This document shows positions 12,601 to 23,666 of a DNA stretch of 64,000 bases, piece by piece. Within the stretch, counting starts at the first letter, position 1, and the number at the start of each line of letters is the position of its first letter. The DNA lies in assembly GCA_964019415.1 (NCBI GenBank), contig OZ025886.1:3419701-3483700 (forward strand), given 5' to 3'. The position numbers and the translations under genes are program-made. The notes beneath the pieces were generated by a model. It did no database searches. It was not told the DNA's origin and worked only from the letters and a program-made list of their open reading frames with translations. This DNA is from Ianthella basta. Taxonomy: Eukaryota > Porifera > Demospongiae > Verongiida > Ianthellidae.

Positions 12601-15600
12601 AAACAATTGACTAATATTCTATGCTCCATTTACAAATTGGCAGCTGTTCAAGCATATCTGCTCTTCTCAAACACTGGTGGTGCCTTCTAACAAGTCCTCC
12701 AGAACATTTTTATTTGACCCACCCATTGAGCAATTGTCACATAGTCAACTGTTGCAGTCATTCAAACTAAGGTAATACGATCAGAAACCATTCAACTAGG
12801 ATTTAAGATAAGTTGTTGAAATTGTAAAGGGTGGTGAATATGAAGATTGTAAAATTGAGGACTGTTTGAGGCTCTGCTGCTCAGGAGTGTATGAATGAAT
12901 GGACATTGTTTGATTGCAGCCTAAATGTGTGTGGATGTTCTAGCCACAATGACCGAGTGCTGCAACTGTGAATTCATGGCAAACAGCAGCAATTAGTCGC
13001 CATATTCTTTCCATGCTGTGTGTCACCAATCTGTGCCCATTACAGACCCCAAATCAATGACCCATGTTGGAGAGCAAAGAAAAGTCAGCCAATTTGGCCT
13101 TAACTCAACATCACCGAACTTGTTATCTCATGAAGAATGATTCCCTCCTTGTGTTTCCTGGTCATAGTAGAGCTTTACTGGACACTGTAGTATCTGTTTT
13201 GATGCCATTGAATTCCTAATAAGGTATTCAGTTGTAGTCTGCATTGAAGGCCAATTAGGTATGTAGTTACTGCACAGATTGTATGTCCTAGGGACAGAAT
13301 GCATTTGGCACTTAACTAGTGCAGTGGGCAATGGAGCAGCCAACTGACTTAAGGATTATATGGCACCTTCAAATGCATAATAATTATTACCTAAAATTAA
13401 AGAAAACTGTTTACCAATTATTGTCCCAAGTCTGTACCAGTTAGTGACTTATTCATGTTGTCTTGTGCTGTGTCCCTGTGCACCAGCTTGTACATCGTTT
13501 AGAAGGTGTGAAAGTGTGCTGCTTCATCTTGCTTCTTGTGTGTAGCTTCTTTGCTTGTTTGGAATGTCCTAAATATAATCAAGCCATTGTCTTGAATGCT
13601 GCTTTCCTCCTTTCATCTCCTTACCACTTAGTGATCAATGCTTTTCGTCCTGCTTTTGCCAACTCACAAAACCAGTCGATCCCACTGCCATCACTCCTTG
13701 AAAAGGGCTGGCTAGTCATCTCACTTAACGCTACAGACATGGATATCCTTGACTCCAATGTAACATATCACCTTGAGGAGACTGGTGACTACAATTCATT
13801 CCAGTTGGATGAAATAACTGGTGAGCTAAGGCTGAACAGGTCGTTGCTGGAAGGAAATTACACTATTTCTGTCCTGGCTAGAGATGGTGGGGGAAAGGAT
13901 TCAGATCCTCTGTATCTCAATATCAATGTATTCACTGTTCAACAACCTCAACTGACCTCTGGTACAGGGACTGTGACAATAGAGGAAACTCTAGCAGTCA
14001 ATAGTTCGGTTTTCAATGTTACTTGCTCTTTAGGGGTGAACTCATCTAATGAGGAGCTGCTGTTGTCAGCAGATACTACTGGAACACCGTTTCACCTGCA
14101 ACAGCACTTTGGGGAAGGCACAGTGATCTTGTTAGATGACCTTGATCAGTCATCAACTCTGAACTACTCTCTAACAATCACTTGCATCAACACAGCTTTT
14201 GAGGATAGGTTCAATGTGACCACATCTAACAATGTGACTATTACCATTGCTGTAGAAGATGTGCCTGAGGTTTGGATTACATTCACATCTAGCAGGTACT
14301 CTGCTAACGTTACTGAGAACACCAAGATTAGCACCATTGTTGACCTTCCTTTGGAGATAAGGAAATACACCCGATTACAAGATGCCAGGTTTGATAATGG
14401 AACTCTCCTCAACTCATCTTCTGTGAACTTGACAGTGGCTGGGCATGAGCCTTACTTCCTGTTTGATGCTGTCAACTGGAATGTTGTAGTGTTACGGAAC
14501 ATTGACCGTGAGAGTTTCACCATTCCATTGCTGATGGTGAATGTATCTGCTCAACTGGTTAACACAACTGGTGATTTTGCTGTGATAGTTATCTCCATTC
14601 TGGATGTGAATGACAACCGACCTCAGATGTCACAGCTGGTGTTTACTGGCAATGCTACTACTACAACACCTACAACTGAAGAAATCCTGACAGTACAAGC
14701 CTCTGATGCTGATGATGGCGCCAATGCATTATTAGAGTTCACCCTAGACAATACAACCTATTTTGCCATTAACCAAAGCACAGGGGTGGTCCACGCATGT
14801 GTCTTGCTCCCACCCGGTGAGTTTGTTCTCACTGTAACAGCCACTGACTTTGGTAATCCACGCCTGTCCTCTGATGCCCATGTAGCCATAACCGTCTTTG
14901 AGGATCTGGTTGCCCATTTTGATAATGACACATACTTTTTGTCTATCTTTGAAGAACTGCCTCCTGGTAGTAAAGTGGGCTCTGTTGCCATAGCAACTAC
15001 GCAACATGTAGTTCAAGTGCCTAGGTATGACATTGTTTCAGGAAATGGTTCCAAAGACTTCCACGTAGATGAGTTCAGTGGGGAGCTTGTAACACTCACC
15101 TACCTGGACCATGAGGCAAACAGTTTCCTCCACATCCGTGTGAGGATAATGGTTGGTTCATCTAACGCAACAGCTGATGTATTTGTTACAGTGTTGGATG
15201 CCAATGATAACCCCCCAAGGTTTGAGGAACCTATCTATCATTTCATGCTCTTGTGTAGAGAGCAGGAAAATGTCATCGGAGTGGAGTATCAAGTGTCTGC
15301 CTCTGACAGGGATGAGGGACGCAATGCTGAAGTGATGTATAGAATACAACCCCTCGTCAATGTCTCCATAAATAGCACAACTGGGCTAATCACTCCTCTT
15401 GTCTGCCTTTCAGAAGGAGACCACATATTCACTGTGACAGCCACTGATGGTGGCAGCATACCCCTCTCTGGTGACGCTACTGTTGTTGTGTCTGCTATTC
15501 CATCATTGCCAGACCACCTCATCCTGGAGCAAGGACAACCAGCCAATTTCTCAGTGGCAGAAAACAATCTATTTGGAGCGTTTATTGGATCTATTAAGGT

Positions 15601-18600
15601 TACCAACATTCCTGACAGCCATGTGTCTCGTGTGGAGTACACCCTACTTGGAAATGACAGCAATTTCTTTCAAATCGATGAAGGGGATTTGAGAGCAACT
15701 AGTCAACTTGATAGGGAGTTGCACAATCTCTTCACTTTCCAAGCTGTAGCGGTGTTGTCTGATGGAAATACAACCTCCTCAGGTAATGTATCTGTGGTTG
15801 TGCACATTCTGGATGAGAATGATAACGACCCCCACTTTAATGAGTCATTTTATAGTCCTCGTATTCAGGGTCCAATTAAACCACAGACAACAGTACTTAC
15901 AGTAACAGCAATGGATGCAGATCTTGACAGAAATGGTGAAATAATTTATTCTATCAAAGGTCAGGATAGTGGTTTATTTTCCGTTAACAACGAAACAGGC
16001 ACCATTTCTGCACAGAGATTCCTGAATGTGGGTGTATACCGATTGGTTGCAGTTGCAATGGATGGAGGCAGTACCCCCAGGATAGACAGGGTACCTGTGG
16101 TTGTGCATGTGATTTATGCAGATCCGAATGAACTGATATGTGTCCACGATCCTTTCAATTTTACTGTAGCTGACGGTACAGCAGCCAACCATTTTGTAGG
16201 TGTAATTCAGGTCAATGCAAGCAATGACGTTCCTCTTCCCAGTGTGGAATACCAGACAGGATCTGCACAATTTGATGTGGATACAAATGGCTTCTTGTTT
16301 ACCAATACCTCAATTGACCTGGACTCGCAGCACATTAGCCTCTACCTCGTCAATGTAGTTGTGTCTGTTAATACATCCACTGGCACGACCCTTTCAGTAA
16401 CCTGCTCCATATCAGTGTCGGTCACCAGCGTCAATGACAACTTACCGGAATTCACAAACCTTCCCAACTCTACTGTGATTGCAGAGGAAAGAGACCTGAG
16501 AACTAGTGTTTTCAATGTCACTGCTATTGACAATGATTCAGATGCTCAGCTGCAATTCAGCCTCCTTACTTTCCAGAGTCTATTCCAAATTGATGCCTCA
16601 TCAGGAGAGATTACTGTAAAGGCCAGAATAGACAGAGAAAGTGGGGTCATGCAGTTTGAGCTAGCTGTGGTAGTCACTGATGGCAAGGGTACCAGTGTCC
16701 CCAGCAATCTTCATATCACAATTGAAGACATCAATGACAACCCACCAATGTTGGTACAACCTTTGGTTCAAACAATTGATGAGCGATGCTGTGTCAATGA
16801 TGCAGTGTTTAACATCACCGTGAATGATCCAGACTTTGGGAGCAATGGAGAGGTGGTTATTGACATTGAAAGCCCCAAAGACCTTTTCCGCATTGAAAAC
16901 ACCACAGTGTACTTGCTGCAGGAACTAGACTTCGAAGACATTAGCTCATACAACATCACTATTAATCTCCGTGACAGTAGCCAAACACCTCTGAGTCAAA
17001 CTGACATTATTAGGATTATTGTATTGGACAAACCAGACAACCCACCTGTCTTTGGACTGGAGCCTGGTGGGGTGAAGGTTTTCTATGTGCCCATAGCTCC
17101 CAACATTTCAGCAGGAGCCATTGTATTCCATGTGATGGCATTTGACCCTGACTTGAACAGGGTCAGCTACCGCATAGTGCAAGTAGATGGGTCAGAAGAC
17201 GGGAACTTCACTAAGGATGACTTTGAAATTGGAGTGGACTCGGGAATTATTAGGAAGTCAAGGAAGGGCAACTTCACTTCAGATCAGAATGTTACAATTG
17301 TGGTTGAGGCTACAGACGACAGTATTTATAGGGTGCAGACCAATGTTAGTGTACTTCTTTTCACAGTACCGCAGAATCTGACGTTTGTCCAGAGCACCTA
17401 CCGCTTCACCATTACAGAGAATGAAATGCTTTCAGACAGCCAGTGCATAGATATGTACTTGTTGGAGATTGTTGCGGTATCTCGTGCTAGAGTGATTGAC
17501 TTTTCTCTTATTAACAGCACATATACAACTGTGCTGTTCCCACTCTTGCCAGTTCAAGATGACTCTCAACTTGCCAAGGGTGCAGCGGTGTGTCTCAGCT
17601 CAGGGCAGGCACTGGACCATGAAGATGTTCAGATGATTTCACTGCTTGTTAGAGGCATTAGTGCCACAGGGACAGCTTTTGTCTCAGTTGAGATAACTGT
17701 GGAAGATGTCAATGACAACCCCCCTATTGTGACTAGTGGCAGTACAATGTTGTCAGAGGATGAGAATAATGTGATAGGACACCCCATAGCAGAGTTCAAT
17801 GTTTCAGATGTTGATTCTGGTATGAATGGTCTGTTCATGCTCACCATTCAGCCCCCTGGGGCCCCGGTTGGTATAGTCTCAGTTGGGACAGGATATTCCT
17901 TAACCTTGACTAAGTCTCTTAACTTTGAGGAGCAGTCAAATTACATCTTCTCTGTTGTGGCCACAGACAGGGGCGATCCAGCAATGACTGGGTCTCGTTC
18001 CTTTAATTTAAGTATTATTGATATAAATGACCCTCCAGTACTGGAAGCTGAGGCGTACGTGGCCTTTGCCAAGGAACCTATCACTACTGGTGAAGGATCA
18101 GGGATAGCCATTCTTACCGTCACTACAACTGATGAGGACTCTGGTAATCCTGGAGTGCTATCACGAGTTACTATTAATGGGGGTATCAACAATTTAGACG
18201 TCATTGAAGATGGTTCGACAGCAGTCATCTCACTAGGTGAGGACTTCATGGGCTATTCAGCTGCAGACAAGTATGTTGAAGGCACAATAACAGCAGTAGA
18301 CTATGAAAGGGCTACTGATGTGGCCACATTGTATCTAGTGATTGTGCCCCATAGTGCAGTAGTGGTGCTCCTAGTGGGGTCCAGGCTCAGTCCTTCACAC
18401 TTCATGGATGATCAGGAGGCAGTGACTCTGAAGAAGGCACTGGAGGTTGCCATTGGAGCCACGGGTTATCAATATGCTCTGTATTCAGTGGAAAGGTCTG
18501 GGACTGATGAGTAAGTGCAAAATGATGCCGTTGTGATTTACTTCATAGTATCTAGTTAGTCAAGCTAAGCTTATAGTTGTTACCACAAACGGTCGCACCT

Positions 18601-21175
18601 AACGAATGATGAATATACAGTACAATTGTGTATACTTGAAGTCATGTAGAACATACGTATTTCTGTGATTGAGTGAATATGATCCAAGGAGTGACTCTAC
18701 AGTGTTCAAGTAGTGTGTGTAAACAAGTTACATTGTCCCTAGTGCTAAATCTTTGTGCACTTCTTATTTTCATCCTCAGTGTGCTGAAGGTATCGGGTGT
18801 CTTCTACAATGGACCTTGCAGCCCAGGAGGTCCATGTCCTAATTTCCTTTCTTTTGAGTATGATTTCCTGGAGGCCAACACTACAGAAGAGACCATTAAC
18901 AGCAGGGCTTCACAGGTAAGGGATGGGCTGGCACAGATGGCAATGCTTGGCTAAAATCACTGCACTTGAAGTGCAATTCACATGTGTTCATGATACATGT
19001 AGTGTTTGTATACATCTTTGCCTAGAGAGGCATTTGTCATGTGACTGGGTGAAGGTAGTACAGGCAGCCTACAAACTATGATTTTGCCCATCACTTTCTT
19101 GTAGATCATCATGAACAACTGTTACTATCCCTACATGACAGCAATGCCACACCCTGTGATGTGTGAACACTGATGAGCACCTCTGTCCTTTCCTTTCAGA
19201 TTAAAGACGATGAAGGGATAACTGTGGGTGTATTCAACAAGCCTACTACATCTCCACCTGCTACTACTTCTCCTCCTGCCACAGCAGCTGCACCACTTAA
19301 CACACAGATCTTAATTGCAGTTGGCATAGCTGTGGTTGCCGTTGGATTGGCTGTGGCCATTTTCATTGGGGCTCTGATATTTTTCTGTCGTGGCAGAAAG
19401 TCCCGGAGGTAAGCAAACTAGCTTGTCAGAGCTTGCTAGTAAAATGGTTGCTAACTGATTGTATTGGGGCCAGCAGCTAATGTGCAACCTCCTAGTTCAA
19501 CTGCATTAGCTGAAGCATGACATGGTGTACAGTGAGTACTGCTTACTTTTTGACTGTTTGCTCTGTAGGAAAGAGGGTCAAAATGAGCGTAGAGACAGTA
19601 ACTGGGGCTTCAGGTCAAAGCCTGTTGGTCAAGACAACATTCCCATGCATCGGCTGAAAGAAGGCAAGTGCACTGTCCTAGATGTCATTCTATACACTAT
19701 GTAGTGGCAGGTAATACTGAACACAACTATTAATGGTTGTATTATCTTCACAGATGACCTTGATGCAGCCGCCAGACTCATTGCTGATGATGATGACATG
19801 CTAGGGAAAAACATACAAATGCCCTGGTGGGACCCAAACTATGTTCGTCCAGACAAGAAGCAGAATCTGGTATGTTGCCAATGTAGAATGCTGTAGAGCT
19901 GTGTTGTATTTTAGACTATATAGGGGATTTTCCTTAAAATTCCAGATGTTGTTTGCAGCATTCTCTAGTCCTCCTCTCTGTGGAGCTAGAGCTAAAGATG
20001 GTCTTTTCTAAAGGTCTCCATGTTATCTATTGTGATAATTAGCGATCCCATTTAATTATGACATCATCCGTGAATGACTGAGAACACCACAGTTCTACGA
20101 ATCTTTACTTTACAATTCATAAATACTTGATGCCCAAAATTATATACTGTCCCAAGTAATAGCATAAAGTGAATTGTGATTTGAGTTACCATAGAGCAGG
20201 AGATTTCACGGGAGAATATTTTCTGCCTCAACAAGACATTCTCCCACTTGTATAAAGCGAAGAAGGGTGTAAGGTCTGTACAGTTCATTTCAAAATGTTC
20301 CATAAAAGTCCAGCAGTGTGTGCGTCAGTTAGCTGCCATTTCAAGGGTTATGGCTTATCTGCACAACAAACTCAAAGGATTTTCTGCAAAAATTACAGTT
20401 CGAGCCAATTTTTGGGATTTTGCAAAGATTTTCTCCCACAAGATTTTCTCACTATATGGTATGTCCTAAGATGGCCCACTATTTCAAGACTACCATACAG
20501 TGAAATAAATTCATTTAGTACGTACAATGCCCCCGTCTCACTTGTAATGTCAACTGTATTGCCATACGTACATGGGTGACAGTTTGCAGTGATAATAGAG
20601 TACAGCATATCTGCTACACGAAACTTACTTCATTGGTGTAACATACAGGAGCAGGCATTGGTAGCTCCTTACCATGCACTATCTTTGACATACACTACAT
20701 CATGGATAACACACACCTCATCCCAGCGAACATCCACACATGTACTGTACACTCATGCTGTCAGGCATGCAGGCTCACACATGCACACACACATACACAC
20801 AAGACACTCACGCATACACAACACACACATGCACAGCACGTGCACCCACACAAACAGCCATGCACACCATGCACTGGGTGAATGCATACCTTCTGTGTAT
20901 GCTGTCAACCCCTGCCCTATTCCCTGCAGGATGATACACCTCTGAAGCGAGCCACAGTGGACGGTGATCATCGCAAGCAGAGGAGCTCAATTACTCCCAG
21001 TGAGGATACCAACAGTGATATGGATAACTACCTCAGCACCTATAAGGACACATCTACAGAGATTTCACACCTTGGTGGTTCACCACGCCCATCAGAATAT
21101 GAGCTGTTTGCACAAGGGAAGGGAAATTTTGCTGGTCCCACACGTCCTGCAATGGCTGACATTCAGTGGAAGTAG
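9684..21175 (+). CDS. Large single-pass transmembrane cadherin
   Basis: Calcium-dependent adhesion-type receptor. Exons: 9684-9753, 9823-10134, 11673-11789, 13632-18510, 18780-18915, 19105-19155 (optional), 19200-19408, 19569-19663, 19754-19869, 20930-21175; 6,231 nt, about 2,076 aa, phases consistent. Order: signal peptide (hydrophobic WVFLVLYCSS region); Ser/Thr/Pro-rich mucin-like stretch to about 127; a small EGF-like Cys module (about 128-166); about 14-15 cadherin repeats, nearly all in one 4.9-kb exon, with calcium motifs such as DVNDNRP, DANDNPP, DENDNDP, DINDNPP and DVNDNPP; a second Thr/Pro-rich stalk; a membrane helix (about 1891-1917) followed by CRGRKSRR; a cytoplasmic tail of about 160 aa ending in DIQWK. 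I recognise no beta-catenin site, so a classical adherens role is not shown. Some repeats lack the DxNDNxP linker. The first exon is the least certain part. Confidence 0.92.
10701..11293. mobile_element. MITE-like element with TA target duplication
   Basis: A 593-bp element in a cadherin intron. It begins CCGTATTTGTCCGTATAGAG and ends with the inverted version, CTCTATTTGGACAAATACGG, flanked on both sides by TA. Just inside the ends, GAGGCCGGGGCTCGAATA-like motifs occur several times in both orientations. No transposase reading frame was found. TA duplication with short inverted ends points to a Tc1/mariner-type or similar cut-and-paste origin; the superfamily is inferred. Confidence 0.85.
13632..18510 (+). 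other. 4.9-kb exon carrying almost the whole cadherin ectodomain
   Basis: A single exon, phase 1 at its start and phase 2 at its end, encodes about 1,626 residues of tandem cadherin repeats with many N-glycosylation sequons. The acceptor at 13630-13631 follows a long pyrimidine run. The same frame is also open upstream to 13463, but that part is intron in this model because phase 1 is required by the EGF-like exon. Linker motifs of the calcium-binding type alternate with degenerate ones, suggesting that rigid and flexible joints alternate along the stalk. Confidence 0.9.
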
Positions 21176-21999
21176 TAGGCATTCTTATCATTTATGCTGT
21201 TCTATCTGTTGTCTGTATTGTTCAGTATGACACTTGTTTCTAGTATGTATGTCACGGTATGTGTATGCTATTCTTTTTGCATATCTGACTTATAACTTGG
21301 TGTACGCATGCATAATTATGGTTCCTATTGTACTAGACACAATTCACATCCCATATGTATGACTGCAGTAACTCATTAGATGCCAAACACAGAATCGTGT
21401 GTGTGTGGGGGGGGGTATATTCCTGTGGAGGAAACACTGTCAACGTTACACATAAGTAAGTGAGTCCCAGCCCCACTCCAGGCAAGTGGCCATTAAGCTT
21501 GAGGGATTACTGATTTTTTAACGATTTATTATCTCTATTATTTCAGTGCTGCATGGGGCAGGGTTGCCTCTGTATAGTGTGCTCATACGTACTTCAAATT
21601 TACACATTACATTCTCATTTCTACTCAATATACAATGACATGTGAATGCAAAGACGTTGTACTGAAATATGTACAGTATGCTCTGAGTTTACCTGTGAGC
21701 GTTAGACTGTACTATGACAACTCACTGGAGTAGGACTGTTCTTGAGCAGCATGTAGAAAGGGAAAGGTAAGACGTGTAGTGAGACGTTTTGACTGCAAGG
21801 GTCTTCATAAGTCACTAAAACTGATGAAGACCCTCAAGGTGGAAACATCTTACTAATTTATCTTTCCTTTGCTACATGTTGCTCGAGATCAATCCTACTC
21901 CTGTCTGATCAAATGCTGTAACATGAGCCTCTACCACGTTAACTTCACTGGGCTCATGCAGTTAAGCAAGTTATCGGGGTCCTGCTTTATATGCATGTA

Positions 22000-22110
22000 T
22001 ATCATGATCACAGTTTAACACTGATCGTGATCACAGTGCGACTGATCGTGATCACAGTGTGGCAATGATCATGATCACAGTGTGATGCTGATCATGATGT
22101 ACAAATAATT
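22000..22110. repeat. Tandem repeat of a palindromic TGATCRTGATCA core
   Basis: About four copies of a 24-26-bp unit, each holding TGATCGTGATCACAGTG or a close variant. Each core is self-complementary, so the array could form cruciforms or bind a dimeric protein repeatedly. It is non-coding. Confidence 0.8.
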
Positions 22111-23218
22111 ATGATTATCCAACCTTCAGGATACTGGCATAGTAAAGATCGAGTGGGTTTCCTGTGAACATCCTATACTTTGTGGTGTTACTGAGGGCGA
22201 CAGGACTATGCATCAAGGCTCACTGCCAACAGCTTATAGAGTTGCTCTTCTTTCCTCTCCTCTAACGTATCTATAATGGTTATAGTATGAAAGCATGGAA
22301 CACATGAGTGATTCGGTAGCAGCTAGGCTCTGCATTCATTTTGTTTGAATACCATGGCATTGCTCCGCACAGTATGTACTGGTGGACTGTTAACAAAATT
22401 TAATGTGTATGAAGGTCAGTACTTGAGCTACACCAATCCACCATGCAATCTGCGGAGGTTGTGCAAAAGGAGACCCTATGGACCCCTTACTGATTACCCA
22501 TTGAGCCACCACTTGGCCACAGAAATGTCATGCTCATCCTCCTTGGTTTCCCCATGAATTGGAAATCATACAATCTCCAATGACACAGCTATCCCTCCAA
22601 CCCTGTACAGTTTCAGACCTACCATGCTGCACATTTCATTTTTGGAGCTACCATGGTTTGATAAGCTGTAGTGCTGTTGGCCTTACTTCACTGGGGCTCC
22701 ACTCCACTGTCCCCCACTGCTATCACTACTGTGGATAAATAGACGGCCACCCATGGTCGCAGCTGTGTGAGACGTGAGGGCCTGTGCCCTACCATACCTG
22801 TCAGTTATGTTTCAGTCATTGCTATGTATGATCCAGATTGAGGCCCAGACCAGAGCACAGACCCATGGCTTTGCAGAAGGATGACAAACATCATGACTAG
22901 GTCACCATCCTCTTTTGGTAGACTGGAAGAATGCTGCATGATCTCTATTGGGATGTGACCTTGCTGCCTAGAGTTTGCCACTTGACATGCTCCTTAGCCA
23001 CCCTGGACCAAGAGAATGATCCTGGCCACGGGAGACCCAGTTGATGTCCCCATGAATGACCAACAGACTGTAGTAAGCACTGCAATGTGGTACACTGCTT
23101 CACTCCATGTTGGGCACTTCCTCCTTCTGATAGTTAAACTTTTCAACATTCTTAGGTAGGAGAGTGAACTTCAGTTAATTATCAATTACAGCTGAAACAC
23201 ATCTACTCTATACGATGT

Positions 23219-23365
23219 TTGATACTGTCCCCCTAGGACAGTATGCGCTGTCTGATACTGTCCCCCTAGGACACTGTGCACTGCTTGATACTGTCCCCCT
23301 AGTCACTATACTGTTTGATACTGTACTCCTAAGACACTATACACTGTCCGATACTATCTGGGACA
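23219..23365. repeat. Minisatellite, unit about 33 bp
   Basis: Four to five degenerate copies of GATACTGTCCCCCTAGGACA followed by a variable ACTGTGCACTGCTT-like tail. Inside each unit, TGTCCCCCTAGGACA is an inverted repeat. It lies about 300 bp beyond the calreticulin stop. Confidence 0.85.
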
Positions 23366-23666
23366 CCATTCAGTAACCTCTCTCTGTGCCTGGATAGGTT
23401 GCATAATTATATTATTCATTCATTGCTCCATTGCTGCAGTAGCTCACAATTGGTGCACACATGCAGGTAGAGCCACACACAAGTAGCTACATGCTGTACT
23501 AAAAGTTGCCTTTGTAGTGTATATCTTTGCAATTTAGCCACATCATAATACGTGAAAATGAAATGCAAAACACTAATGCCGCATTGCAGTACATCAAAAA
23601 GAGTACCTAGTTATACTGTACGATTATTATTAATTTCTCTCTAGTGAGTTTCTGCTATGAGGTTGG

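Larger units (their letters stand above)
21176..23666. other. Convergent intergenic region (cadherin / calreticulin 3' ends)
   Basis: 2.5 kb between two genes that converge. No coding exon could be supported on either strand. It holds two short tandem repeats (22000-22110 and 23219-23365) and a G run near 21405-21415. The cadherin and calreticulin 3' UTRs must start here, but no sure polyadenylation signals were picked out. Confidence 0.6.

Noticed and set aside
13463..13631. Upstream extension of the big cadherin frame as the gene start
   Set aside because: The incoming EGF-like exon needs phase 1, which is met by the strong acceptor at 13631. The extension has no signal peptide in a good position and would drop the upstream exons, whose phases agree.
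19141..19175. Stop codon after the 19105 exon read as the cadherin end
   Set aside because: A GT donor at 19156 removes it, and skipping the exon also keeps phase; the transmembrane helix and tail follow in frame.
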